Source of the DNA: CAKZLS01 sp963701445 | Lineage (GTDB): Bacteria; Pseudomonadota; Alphaproteobacteria; Rhodospirillales; Defluviicoccaceae | Length of the DNA: 64,000 bases | Direction: 5' to 3' | Assembly: GCA_963701445.1 (NCBI GenBank) | Contig: CAVPAM010000028.1 | Location: forward strand, 1-64,000 | Part shown: positions 1 to 8,344 of the stretch, one piece after another | Layout of the letters: each line of letters begins with the position of its first letter | Position numbering within the stretch: position 1 is the stretch's first letter | Translations under genes and position numbers: made by a program | Notes under the pieces: generated by a model | Told to the model about the DNA's origin: nothing | The model's input: only the letters and a program-made list of their open reading frames with translations | The model's database searches: none

Positions 1-29
1 CGGGGTTCGAAGGTCCTCATCCGGCACCA
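1..29 (+). tRNA. possible 3' end of a tRNA (Leu-like), cut by window edge
   Basis: The first 29 bases contain a T-loop-like TTCGA followed by CATCCGGC and ACCA, the arrangement of a tRNA 3' end (T arm, acceptor strand, discriminator A, CCA). The implied acceptor 5' strand, GCCGGAT, would suit a tRNA-Leu. The T stem does not pair cleanly (the loop looks one base too long), so this is either a degenerate remnant, a base error or chance. The 5' part lies outside the window. Confidence 0.3.
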
Positions 30-444
30 GTTTCCATGGGTTATCTACCTTGCACGCCATGCCAACCGACAAAGCCGTCGCGTGCTGCGTATCCTTGCGA
101 AGAGACAGGCGCGAGAACACTGTAAACCGCTCCATTCACGGAACATTCACAGATTCCGTGGGTAAGTCTGTTGATAAGCCCCCGTGCCGCCATGGGGGCG
201 GGAGCGAACGCAGGCGTTTTTACGGATTGCCAAAAAAATGGGCACGTCCTTAACCTTCTGATATCTCTGTTAGTTTTTTAACTGGGCCCAGACTGAACCG
301 GTTGTAAAGGGTTCCAATCAGGTCGTGGAACCCCATGTCATCGGGAATTCTTTAAATGTGTACAACTTGAACCTTTAAGTGCGCGTGCGAACAGGTCTGA
401 AAGCGCGAGTCGTCCTTCAGCGTCGAAAAATGTGCATGCGTTCG
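30..444. other. intergenic stretch without a supported gene
   Basis: No reading frame here has a convincing start, ribosome-binding site or recognisable product. Two short hairpins are visible: a 6-bp G/C stem at 178-183/194-199 and GGTTCC/GGAACC at 310-315/327-332. The stretch is AT-richer than most of the window and ends at the inverted repeat of the ISAs1 element. Confidence 0.5.
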
Positions 445-825
445 CAGGGCAATCGGGTGAGAGAGTTGATGACAATGGGTTAAAGTTCTGAATCGATTGA
501 TGACCTCGGATTCGATATGGGAGGTCATGATGGAGATGGACGGAGCGATTGGCGAGGGTGTTGTTTTTCTGGATTATTTCCGGAATTTTCCGGATCCTCG
601 GCAGGCTGGCAAGGTGGTTTATCCGCTGGACGAGATTCTGTTGCTTTGCCTGCTGGCGGTTCTGGCTGGGGCGGAAACCTTCACCAATATCGCCCGTTTT
701 GGGACGAAGAGGTTGGAGTTTTTGCGGCGTTTCCGGCCGTTTCGCGGCGGGACGCCCGCCCACGACCATCTGGGCGGCATCTTCGCGACGCCGGACGCGG
801 AGAAATTTCAGTACTGTTTCGCCGC

Positions 826-1905
826 CTAGTGTTGCGATTCCAACGCTTGTTTCCCACGGTTGACCTTTTCGAGGATGGCGCTGGCGGAAGCGGTCCAGAC
901 GAAGGGCTTGGGGTCGGCGTTGTGGATCTCGAGATAGTCGTTGATCGCCCGTTGCAGATCGACGACGGAGTGGAACACCCCGCGACGGATTCGCTTTCGC
1001 GTGATTTCGCCAAAGAACCGCTCGACCAGATTGAGCCAGGATGCCGAGGTCGGTGTGAAATGCATGTGGAAGCGGGGATGGCGGGCGAGCCAGGCCTTGA
1101 CCTTGGGATGCTTGTGGGTGGCGTAGTTGTCGGCGATCAGATGAACATCGAGGTTTGGCAAGACCTGGCGGTTGATCTTGTTGAGGAAGCGGATGAACTC
1201 CTGGTGGCGATGCTTGTCCATGCATTGACCGATCACCCGGCCGTCGAGCACGTCGAGCGCGGCGAACAGGGTGGTGGTGCCGTGACGCTTGTAATCGTGG
1301 GTCATGGTTCCGGCCCGTCCCTTCTTCATCGGCAGTCCCGGCTGGGTCCGATCGAGCGCTTGGATCTGGGACTTCTCGTCCACCGAAAGAACGATGGCGC
1401 GCTCCGGCGGGTTGAGATAGAGGCCGACCACGTCTTCGACCTTCTCGGCGAACCGCGGGTCGTTGGACAGCTTGAATGTATCGACCAGGTGCGGCTTCAG
1501 CCCATGGGCCTTCCAGATCGCCTGAACGCTCGACGGTGCGATGCCCACCGCCGTGGCCATCGTTCGCAAACTCCAGTGGGTGGCGTCCGGCGGCGTCTGC
1601 GTCATCGTCTTCTCAAGCACCCGATTGACAACCTCCATCGCCAGCGGCGGCTTGCCTGGCGGGCGCGTCTTGTCGCGGCACAGACCCTCGACCCCCGCCT
1701 CGACATAGCGAGATCGCCAGCGCCGAATGGTCGGCTTGCTGACGCCCAACCGGCGCTGGATCTCATCGGTGCCGACACCGTCGCCAGCCAACAAAACTAT
1801 CCAGGCGCGCCGGACATGCTTCTGCGGAGTATTGCCATTGGCGATCAACGCCTCCAGCCTGTCCCGATCCCCAGGCGCCAGCTGGATCCTCACTTTCTTG
1901 CCCAT
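826..1905 (-). CDS. IS630-family transposase (copy A), intact
   Basis: This 359-residue transposase has an N-terminal helix-turn-helix region (about residues 25-75, with GVSKPTIRRWRSRY) and a C-terminal DDE catalytic domain. The three acidic motifs are visible as LSVDEKSQIQA, LIADNYATHK and SWLNLVERFFGEIT. Length and motif order are those of full IS630 enzymes, so it may be active. The TAG stop (826-828) uses the TA target dinucleotide at the element edge, so the frame closes only in the inserted state. It is about 60-70% alike, by eye, to copy B. Confidence 0.9.
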   Translation of the reverse strand: MGKKVRIQLAPGDRDRLEALIANGNTPQKHVRRAWIVLLAGDGVGTDEIQRRLGVSKPTIRRWRSRYVEAGVEGLCRDKTRPPGKPPLAMEVVNRVLEKTMTQTPPDATHWSLRTMATAVGIAPSSVQAIWKAHGLKPHLVDTFKLSNDPRFAEKVEDVVGLYLNPPERAIVLSVDEKSQIQALDRTQPGLPMKKGRAGTMTHDYKRHGTTTLFAALDVLDGRVIGQCMDKHRHQEFIRFLNKINRQVLPNLDVHLIADNYATHKHPKVKAWLARHPRFHMHFTPTSASWLNLVERFFGEITRKRIRRGVFHSVVDLQRAINDYLEIHNADPKPFVWTASASAILEKVNRGKQALESQH

Positions 1906-1964
1906 CCCGGCAGACTCGCATCAAACCTGCACTATGGGAATCATTTGTTTCGGCCGGAACACTA
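827..1964 (-). mobile_element. IS630-family insertion sequence, copy A
   Basis: The element is bounded by TA dinucleotides at 827-828 and 1963-1964, as expected for IS630/Tc1-type insertion into TA. The ends share TAGTGTT as a short inverted repeat. It carries one complete transposase gene on the minus strand and sits inside the ISAs1 transposase. Confidence 0.8.
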
Positions 1965-2037
1965 GTGCCCACTTTTTCTGACGCGTAAGTCGTGAGTTAA
2001 TAATGCATGACAAACATTGCAGAAGCGACCCCTATCC
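1965..2037. other. 73-bp spacer between the two IS630 copies, origin unknown
   Basis: This AT-rich stretch lies between the TA ends of the two IS630 elements. It does not encode the missing ISAs1 transposase residues in any frame and is not part of either IS630 end. It may be left from a third insertion or from an imprecise event. Confidence 0.5.
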
Positions 2038-3119
2038 TAGTGGATTGATTCCAACGTTTGGAACCCTCGGTTTCGTGCGGCGATGATGTCATCGGGGTTG
2101 GCTTTCCAGACGAATGGCTTTGGGTTGGCGGCATTGTATTGGCGGACGAAGCGGTTGATGGCGGCCTGGAGATCGGTGAGGGAATGGAAGACGCCGTGCT
2201 TGAGCCTGCGTCGCGTGAGTTTGGCGAAGAAGCCCTCGACGGCATTGAGCCATGAGCACGAGGTCGGCGTGAAGTGGAAGGTCCAGCGCGGATGGCGGGC
2301 GAGCCAGGCGCGGACCTTGTCCTTCTTGTGGGCGGCATAATTGTCGAGGATCACATGAATGGCCTTGTCCGCCGGTACCTCGCGCTCGATGCGGTTGAGG
2401 AAGCGGATGAACTCCTGATGGCGGTGGCGCTGCATGTTCTGGCCGATGACCGTTCCATCCAGAATGTTGAGTGCCGCAAACAGCGTCGTCGTGCCGTGCC
2501 GTTTGTCGTCATGGGTCATGGTGCCGGCGCGGCCCTTCTTCATCGGCAGGCCGGGCTGGGTGCGGTCGAGCGCCTGGATCTGCGACTTCTCGTCGATCGA
2601 CAGCACCACCGCATGGGCCGGCGGATCGACATAGAGGCCGACGACATCTGTGAGCTTCTCGGCGAAGGCCGGGTCGTTCGAGAGCTTGAAGTTGCGCCAG
2701 CGGTGCGGGCTGAGGCCGTGGGCCTTCCAGATCGCCTGCACCGTCGACGCGGCGACGCCGGCGGCCGTCGCCATCGCGCGCAGCGTCCAGTGGGTCGCCT
2801 CGTGCGGCGGCGGTTGCTGCGTGAGGCGGACAATCTCAGCAACACGATCAGGCGCGATCGGCGCCTTGCCGGGCGGGCGGGACTTGTCGCGAAGCAGGCC
2901 GTCGACGCCCTCGTGCATGAACCGCTCCTGCCAACGCCACACGCAGGTCTTGGACTTGCCGGTCTCGGCCATGATCGCCGAGGTGCCCAATCCCCCGTCG
3001 CTCAGAAGGATGATACGCGCCCGCCAGACGTGCTTCTGCGGGCTCTTGGGGGCCGCGACGACCGCGTGCAATCGCTGACGGTCGGCGGCGGAGACGGTAA
3101 AGGAGATTCCATTGCGCAT
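2037..3119 (-). CDS. IS630-family transposase (copy B), intact
   Basis: A full-length transposase of 360 residues from the ATG at 3119. This start is chosen because MRNGISFTVSAADRQRL aligns with the N-terminus of copy A; an upstream GTG at 3149 would add ten residues. DDE motifs are visible as LSIDEKSQIQA, VILDNYAAHK and SWLNAVEGFFAKLT. As in copy A, the stop codon (2037-2039) is completed by the TA target site. The gene is intact, so the element may be mobile. Confidence 0.9.
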   Translation of the reverse strand: MRNGISFTVSAADRQRLHAVVAAPKSPQKHVWRARIILLSDGGLGTSAIMAETGKSKTCVWRWQERFMHEGVDGLLRDKSRPPGKAPIAPDRVAEIVRLTQQPPPHEATHWTLRAMATAAGVAASTVQAIWKAHGLSPHRWRNFKLSNDPAFAEKLTDVVGLYVDPPAHAVVLSIDEKSQIQALDRTQPGLPMKKGRAGTMTHDDKRHGTTTLFAALNILDGTVIGQNMQRHRHQEFIRFLNRIEREVPADKAIHVILDNYAAHKKDKVRAWLARHPRWTFHFTPTSCSWLNAVEGFFAKLTRRRLKHGVFHSLTDLQAAINRFVRQYNAANPKPFVWKANPDDIIAARNRGFQTLESIH

Positions 3120-3190
3120 GCTCAAGACTCGCACGACACGGCGAAACACGGAATCCCCAATCGGACTCTTTCGATCCGATCAATCCACTA
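2038..3190 (-). mobile_element. IS630-family insertion sequence, copy B
   Basis: TA dinucleotides at 2038-2039 and 3189-3190 bound the element, and its ends carry the inverted repeat TAGTGGATTGAT. It holds one transposase gene on the minus strand, in the same orientation as copy A but clearly diverged from it, so the two copies arrived as separate elements and not by tandem duplication. Confidence 0.85.
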
Positions 3191-4011
3191 GGTTGCGGCG
3201 CGGTCCGGGGTTGCGGCCGATGTGATCGCCAACGATGGCAAGACGGTGCGGCGTTCCGCCGACATGAAAGGTGTGAAAGCCGCGATCCATATGGTCTCGG
3301 CCTTCGCGACGCGGCAGCGGTTGGTCCTCGGGCAGGTGAAGGTGGTGGAGAAATCGAACGAAATCGTCGCGATCCCGAAGCTCTTGGAGATGATGGCGAT
3401 CGAGGGCGTCATCGCCAAGACGATCGTCGCCAAGGAGGCCGACTACGTTCTCGCCCTCAAGGGCAACCAGGGGTCCCTGCGCGACGACGTCGAGGTGTTC
3501 GTCGCCGAGCAGAAAGCCAGGGACTTTCAGGACACCCCCCATCAGCCGACACCAGACGGTCGACGGCGATCACGGACGCATCGAGAGCCGAACGACAACC
3601 GTGATCCACGATGTCGCTTGGCTGCAGCAACGCCACGACTGGCCGGGATTGAAAGGCATTGTCATGGTCGAAAGCCTCCGCGAAAGAGATGGTGAAATCG
3701 AACGAGATACCCGCTTCTACATCACCTCTTTTCTGCTCCTTGCCGCGCAACTGGGCGCAATCGTCCGCGGCTACTGGCCCGTCGAGAACAGTCTGCACTG
3801 GGTCATGGACATGACCTTTCGCGACGACGAATGCCGCGTGCGAACCGATCATGCTCCCGCCAACTTCACCACCATAAAGCACATGGCCCTCAACCTTCTC
3901 CGAAACGCTCCAGGCAAAGACTCCCCGCGGCTGCGAAGAAAAGTCGCCGCTTGGGACAACGACTTCCTAACCAGCCTTATAACCGCATGATCTTTTCACC
4001 AGATTCCCCTG

Positions 4012-4548
4012 CACGCGGCCGGGTCTTCGCCGCCGCAAGATATGGGCGCTCAGCAGTCCTCGATCAGCAGCGGCGGTTCGACGAATTCCGCCGCATCTAC
4101 AACGATCTCCGGCCGCACGAGGCGCTGGGTCAACGGCCGCCGGCCAGTGTCTATGTGCCCTCGTCGCGGCCGATGCCGTCGCGGCTACGCGAACCGGTCT
4201 ATCCCGACACGATGGACATCCGTCGTGTCCGTTCGCGCGGGGAGATCAAGTGGCACGGCGAGCGCGTGTTCCTGAGCGAGGTCCTGGGCGGCGAGATCGT
4301 CGGCGTCGCCGAGGATGCCGCCGCCAAGGGCTGGGTCATCCACTTCGCCGATCTGTCCATCGCCCGCCTGGTCAAACGGGGTGGACGGCCGATCATTCTC
4401 CCCTGCCGCGACACCCGTGGATTTGTGGACGACGAAACCCCGTCGCCCACAACCCCACAGGCGCAACACCCTCATGACGAGACGTGAATGAAACAGGAAC
4501 TCTGTCACCCATGTCCCCGGTCTAATTTGTTACCTATGTCTCCGGTTG
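4012..4548 (+). pseudogene. IS481-family transposase 3' remnant with terminal repeats
   Basis: From about 4068 to 4487 the plus strand encodes the C-terminal part of an IS481-type integrase-core transposase: QQRRFDEFRRIYNDLRPHEA, then LGQRPPASVYVPSSRPMPSR and a basic/beta tail. The 5' part is absent; upstream lies the end of the ISAs1 element, and the reading frame also shifts near 4060. Downstream are two direct copies of a 21-bp motif of the form TGTyACCyATGTCyCCGGTy (4503-4523 and 4528-4548), which look like IS481-type end sequences. The second copy overlaps the end of ampD. Confidence 0.75.
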
Positions 4549-5229
4549 CACACAGTGGCCGCATATCTCCAGCAGCCCCTTCAGCAACCTCGCGGTTTCG
4601 AAGTCGATGCGGCCGTTGACGCGGGCGGGGCGGAAGTGGCGCTGGAACGCCTTCAGGGTCTCGAACAGGTTCTCGGTTTCGTAGCCGTAGTCCGCCAGCA
4701 TGTCGCGCACCACGCCGGGGTCCATGAGGCACTCGGCGGACTCCCCGGGCCACAGGCCGACGCCGGCGGCGGCGAGCCCTTGCCAGTCGAACAGCTCGCC
4801 GGGATCCATCTTGCGCCGGGGCGCCACGTCGGAATGGCCGACCACGTTGCGGGCCGGGATGGCGTGGCGGTGGACGATGTCGCGGGCGAGGTCCACCAGC
4901 GCCGACCGCTGCGCCTCCGGGAACGGGCGGTAGCCGAACTCGTGGCCGGGATTGACCAGCTCGACGCCGACGGAGCGGGCATTGATGTCGGTGTGTCCGC
5001 GCCAGAACGAAACGCCGGCATGCCACGCGCGGTCGGCCTCGTCCACCAGCCGGGTGACGGTCCCGTCCTCGTCGACCATGTAATGGGCGCTGACCTTGGC
5101 CTCGGGGTCGCGCAGCCGGGCGAGGGCGGCCTCGGCGGTTTCCATGCCGGTGTAGTGCAGCACCAGCATGTCGACGGGGACGCCCTCGGGACGCGGATCG
5201 AAGTTGGGCGACGGACAGGCGCGGATCAT
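4534..5229 (-). CDS. ampD: N-acetylmuramoyl-L-alanine amidase, AmpD type
   Basis: This 231-residue protein matches AmpD, which cleaves the amide bond between (anhydro)muramic acid and the stem peptide during peptidoglycan recycling. The zinc-amidase signatures are LVLHYTG (His25), the region WHAGVSFWRG (69-78) and VGHSDVAPRRKMDPG. A C-terminal peptidoglycan-binding-like helix region follows (ETARLLKGL). No signal peptide is seen, which fits a cytoplasmic recycling enzyme. The ATG at 5229 lies 2 bp after the EamA-transporter stop, so the two are co-transcribed. The last residues (about VQPET) and the stop are encoded by the IS481 end repeat, so the native C-terminus has been replaced. Confidence 0.88.
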   Translation of the reverse strand: MIRACPSPNFDPRPEGVPVDMLVLHYTGMETAEAALARLRDPEAKVSAHYMVDEDGTVTRLVDEADRAWHAGVSFWRGHTDINARSVGVELVNPGHEFGYRPFPEAQRSALVDLARDIVHRHAIPARNVVGHSDVAPRRKMDPGELFDWQGLAAAGVGLWPGESAECLMDPGVVRDMLADYGYETENLFETLKAFQRHFRPARVNGRIDFETARLLKGLLEICGHCVQPET

Positions 5230-5231
5230 GG

Positions 5232-6146
5232 CTATATCACCGGAGCGGGGGGCGGGGCCGGGGGCGGAGTTGGAGGCGTGGGAGGCGACGGCGGCGGGGA
5301 CGGCGGCCGGAGGAAGTGGATCATCGCGACCCCGGACAGGGTGACCGCGCCGCCGAGCAGGATGCGCGCGGTCAGCGGTTCGTCCAGGATCAGCGCCGCG
5401 AACAACACCGCCAGGACCGGCGCCAGCAGCATCAGCGGCACGACGCGGTTCACCTCGTACTTGCGGATCAGGTAGTACCACAGGCCATAGGCGGTGATGG
5501 ACGCGCCGAGGGCCATGAACACGATGCCGCCCCAGCCGCGCCAGTCGGCGTCGGCGAGGGCCTGCATCTGCCCGTGTTCGAACAGCAGGCTGGCGAGCAG
5601 GAACTGCGGCAAGGCGAAAACGGTGAACCAGGCATTGAGGACGAAGATGTTGATGGGCCCGATCCGCTTGATGATGATGTTGGCGAGCGCCCAGGCGAAC
5701 GCCGACGTCACCACCATCAACAGATGCGGCACGCTGGGCGCGCTGGCGGGATCGCCGCCCAGCATGTAGACGCCGACGAAGGCGACGGCGATGCCCGCGT
5801 ACTGCATGACGCCGGCCCGCTCGCGGTAGACGATGGTCGCCAGGATCAGGCTGAACGGCACGGAAAGCTGGATGGCGATGGCCGCGAGCCCCGCGTCGAC
5901 GCCCCGCAGGCCCGAGAACAGCAGGCCGAAGTGCAGTCCCCCCAGCACCACCGACATGGCCAGGATCAGGACCCACGACTTTCCCGGCGGCCGCAGGAAG
6001 GGAGACAGCAGGACGGCCACCAGCGCGAACCGGATCGCCAGCAAAAGGTTGGGCGGGATCTGGCCGATGGCGACCTTGCCGACGATGAAATTCATCGCCC
6101 AGATCAGGATCACGGTCAGGGCGGCGGCGAAATCGAGCGGTTTCAT
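5232..6146 (-). CDS. EamA/DMT-family transporter
   Basis: A 304-residue inner-membrane protein with about ten hydrophobic segments in two EamA repeats (residues ~5-140 and ~150-285), the layout of drug/metabolite (DMT) exporters. It opens MKPLDFAAALTVILIWAMNF, the common start of RhaT/EamA proteins. The substrate cannot be told from sequence. The C-terminus carries an unusual proline-rich tail (PPSPPPSPPTPPTPPPAPPP) of about 25 residues, probably cytoplasmic. It lies between the djlA-like gene (20 bp upstream) and ampD (2 bp downstream) on the same strand, a likely three-gene operon. Confidence 0.85.
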   Translation of the reverse strand: MKPLDFAAALTVILIWAMNFIVGKVAIGQIPPNLLLAIRFALVAVLLSPFLRPPGKSWVLILAMSVVLGGLHFGLLFSGLRGVDAGLAAIAIQLSVPFSLILATIVYRERAGVMQYAGIAVAFVGVYMLGGDPASAPSVPHLLMVVTSAFAWALANIIIKRIGPINIFVLNAWFTVFALPQFLLASLLFEHGQMQALADADWRGWGGIVFMALGASITAYGLWYYLIRKYEVNRVVPLMLLAPVLAVLFAALILDEPLTARILLGGAVTLSGVAMIHFLRPPSPPPSPPTPPTPPPAPPPAPVI

Positions 6147-6166
6147 GGCCTGCTGTTTACGGGGCG

Positions 6167-6928
6167 CTACTTGATGCCGCGCTGTTTTTCGACCTCGTCG
6201 TAGGCGGCGTTGATGGCGGCCATGCGTTCGTTCGCCACCTTGACGAATTCCTCGGGCATGCCCTGGGCGACCAGGGTATCGGGGTGGTTCTCGCGGATCA
6301 GCTTGCGGTAGGCCTTCTTGATGTCTTCGTTGCTGTCCTTGCGGCGGACGCCGAGGACTTCGTAGGGATCGGACTTGTCCGGGCCCATGAAGGTGGCGCG
6401 CACCCGCTCGAACCCGCGCGTTCCCAGCCCGAAGATCTCGCCCACCTTGCGGAGGTAGTCCAGCTCGGCCGGGTGGATGTCGCCGTCGGCGCGGGCGATG
6501 TGGAACAGGCCGGCGAGCAGTTCCTCCAGCACCGCCGGCTCCTGGCGGAACATCCAGGCCACCTGCTTGGCATAGGGCTCGAAGCCGGCGGCATCCTTCT
6601 TCGCCATGTCGAAGATGCGCCCGACGTTCTTCACCTCTTCCGGCGGGATGTGGAAGACTTCCCTGAACGCCTTGATCTCGGCGCGGCTCACGGCCCCGTC
6701 GACCTTGGCCATCTTGGCGCCGAGCACGATCACCGCGACGGTGAACGCCACCTTCTTGGCGCCGGTCGGGCCGGCCATCTCCTCGGGCCCCTCGAGCTGC
6801 TCCGGGCCTTCCTGGGCGCCCCGGATCTTGTCGACGGCATGGCCGGCGAGGCCGCCGACCAGGGCTCCCAGCGGCCCGCCGAGCGCGAAGCCGGCGACAC
6901 TGCCGATGATTTTTCCCCAAATGCTCAT
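6167..6928 (-). CDS. DjlA-like co-chaperone (TerB-like + C-terminal J domain)
   Basis: The 253-residue product begins with a glycine-rich membrane-insertion-like stretch (residues 5-32), then a TerB-like helical domain (about 60-180) and a J domain (about 187-250) with the hallmark HPD at 215-217 in IRENHPDT. This is the DjlA architecture: a J-protein that stimulates DnaK at the inner membrane. The start at 6928 (MSIWGKIIGS) is preferred over an upstream ATG at 6961 because family members begin this way. It leads the likely operon with the EamA transporter and ampD. Confidence 0.88.
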   Translation of the reverse strand: MSIWGKIIGSVAGFALGGPLGALVGGLAGHAVDKIRGAQEGPEQLEGPEEMAGPTGAKKVAFTVAVIVLGAKMAKVDGAVSRAEIKAFREVFHIPPEEVKNVGRIFDMAKKDAAGFEPYAKQVAWMFRQEPAVLEELLAGLFHIARADGDIHPAELDYLRKVGEIFGLGTRGFERVRATFMGPDKSDPYEVLGVRRKDSNEDIKKAYRKLIRENHPDTLVAQGMPEEFVKVANERMAAINAAYDEVEKQRGIK

Positions 6929-7034
6929 GGTCTTCCTGGTCCCGAACCGACTCCAGAACACACCATAGCGCGATGCCGCCGGGTGACAAGGCCCGCCGCC
7001 ACGGAAACCACGCCCGGCATCCGGCCTGCGCCCG

Positions 7035-7757
7035 CTACTTGGGCGCGAGGGAGAGCTTTCCGATCAGCGGCAGCTTGATGGCGAGATCGTCGGGATCGAC
7101 GCCGAACACCAGCCCCAGGATATTGATCTCGAACCCCTCGTTGGCGGCGACCATCAACCCGAAAAGGCCGAACAGGGACACCTGGAAGCCGCTGCCGCTG
7201 GGCGCCCGGGCCACCAGCCCGTTGGTCAGGTAGTCCTTGCCGATGGCCGTCGGCGGCAGGTCGACGTTGAGTTCGGGAACGGCGCGGCTCACATGCGCGG
7301 TGAAGGTATTGCTGTTCGGTCCCGGCCACACGTGATAGGCGTCGGCGTAGGGGTAGGATCTCGCCGCCAGGTCGATCCGCTCGATCACGTCGTCGACACC
7401 CTCGCCGCGCAGGTCGAACAGGAGCTCCGGCTCCGCTCCGAACCAGCGGCCGTCCGGCGGGCGGCCGTGAACGGTCAGGACGGAGTGGCCGCGGTACGCC
7501 CGCCAGCCGATCACCTCGTAGACGGTGAAAGCCGGCGCCTCGGCGGGTTTCACCGCGATCCAGGTATGAACGGCGAACCGGCCGCGCCAGCCCCAGGCGC
7601 GCGCCGCGTACACCTGCACAACCGCCTCGCGAGTCGTCCTCGGATCGGGCGCGATGCCGGCGGAGTCACGGCTGGCCGTCCGCCAGTCACCGGCCATGGC
7701 GGAGCCGACGGTCCAGAGCGCGACAACGGCCGCAACGATTATCGTCCACCATTTCAT
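7035..7757 (-). CDS. DUF3750-family exported protein
   Basis: A 240-residue protein with a hydrophobic N-terminal segment (MKWWTIIVAAVVALWTVGSA) suggesting export or anchoring. The rest (VVQVYAARAWGWRGRFAVHTWI, VYEVIGWR, WPGPNSNTFTAHV) matches the DUF3750 family by pattern; no biochemical role is known to me. The ATG at 7757 is chosen because it starts the signal-like segment; an upstream ATG at 7844 would add 29 polar residues. It stands alone, with divergent and convergent neighbours. Confidence 0.75.
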   Translation of the reverse strand: MKWWTIIVAAVVALWTVGSAMAGDWRTASRDSAGIAPDPRTTREAVVQVYAARAWGWRGRFAVHTWIAVKPAEAPAFTVYEVIGWRAYRGHSVLTVHGRPPDGRWFGAEPELLFDLRGEGVDDVIERIDLAARSYPYADAYHVWPGPNSNTFTAHVSRAVPELNVDLPPTAIGKDYLTNGLVARAPSGSGFQVSLFGLFGLMVAANEGFEINILGLVFGVDPDDLAIKLPLIGKLSLAPK

Positions 7758-7945
7758 CCTGTCCTCCGAAACGCCCGGCGTCGATTCGCCGCCGATGATG
7801 GCGCGCGCCGTATGACCGTAATATTGGAGGTTTGATACGCGCAATAAAGGGCTGGCGTCGGCACGCGGTTGCCGTCGTCCTCGGAATGGAGCAAACTGTC
7901 ACGATCTTGTAACGATCTGTCAGAACGCCGACGGGGGCTTGCCAC

Positions 7946-8344
7946 ATGAAGCGCGAGATCGACGGAAAGACCTACGATACGGCGGCGGCGCGGCTGATCG
8001 CCTCGCACGAGGTGGACACCACCCACACCCGCCGGGTGACCGCGCTCTACCGCTCGGCGGAAGGAGCCTTCTTCCTGGTCGAGGAACACGAGACCCACGG
8101 CCAGGACGGCGCGCTGCTCCTCCCCTTCACCGACGACATGGCCCTGAAATGGCTGGAGACCCGGGGCAAACGCGACATCGCCGAGGAACTGTTCAGGGAC
8201 AAGCCGGCGACCCTGGTGATCGAGATCGACCGGCGGATGCTGCGCGCCGTCACCGCAACCGCCGAGACCGCCGGACAATCGCGAGATCAATGGGTGACGG
8301 CCGCCATCGAGGCCGCGCTCGCCGGCCGGACGCAACCGGTTTAG
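7946..8344 (+). CDS. hypothetical protein, 132 aa
   Basis: I do not recognise this small soluble protein (MKREIDGKTYDTAAARLIAS start). The N-terminal ~75 residues look like a beta-rich module (SAEGAFFLVEEHETHG); the C-terminal ~45 resemble a ribbon-helix-helix-like or helical segment (LVIEIDRRMLRAVTATAETA). A G-rich Shine-Dalgarno (GGGGG) precedes the ATG. Its stop overlaps by 4 bp the stop of the convergent symporter gene. A DNA-binding role is possible but only a guess. Confidence 0.6.
   Translation: MKREIDGKTYDTAAARLIASHEVDTTHTRRVTALYRSAEGAFFLVEEHETHGQDGALLLPFTDDMALKWLETRGKRDIAEELFRDKPATLVIEIDRRMLRAVTATAETAGQSRDQWVTAAIEAALAGRTQPV

Larger units (their letters stand above)
497..3990 (+). 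pseudogene. ISAs1-family transposase, split by IS630 insertions and frameshifted
   Basis: The N-terminal 110 residues (497-829: FRNFPDPRQAGKVVYPLDEI, then LLCLLAVLAGAETF) are the DDE_Tnp_1-associated domain of ISAs1 transposases. The protein resumes after the insertions at about 3191 with VIANDGKTVRRS, which holds the first catalytic Asp, and runs to about 3540. A shift beside a C run near 3535-3541 moves the reading to the frame ending at 3990, which contains YWPVENSLHWVMDMTF with the catalytic Glu and the usual C-terminus. Roughly ten residues around the insertion point are missing. With two insertions and a frameshift it cannot make a working transposase from this copy. Confidence 0.85.
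445..4011 (+). mobile_element. ISAs1-family insertion sequence interrupted by two IS630-family elements
   Basis: The left end at 445 reads CAGGGCAATCGGGTGA and the right end, reverse complemented from 4011, reads CAGGGGAATCTGGTGA, a 16-bp terminal inverted repeat with two mismatches. The enclosed transposase is of the ISAs1 (H-repeat-associated) type. The ten bases outside each end (435-444 and 4012-4021) match at 7 of 10 positions, possibly a decayed target duplication. The 3.57-kb span far exceeds the usual ~1.2-1.4 kb because about 2.36 kb of IS630 DNA and a 73-bp spacer sit inside the transposase gene. Confidence 0.85.

Noticed and set aside
30..250. Chromosome origin (DnaA boxes) near the start
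   Set aside because: A few TTATC/GATAA-like words are present, but not the clustered consensus boxes, and no dnaA or hemE neighbour is seen.
338..1225. 295-residue minus-strand ORF at the left end
   Set aside because: It crosses ISAs1 and IS630 boundaries and has no motif; it is antisense noise.
5232..6989. A single 585-residue protein over djlA and the EamA transporter
   Set aside because: The N-terminal third is out of frame with the DjlA motifs; the transporter begins at 6146.
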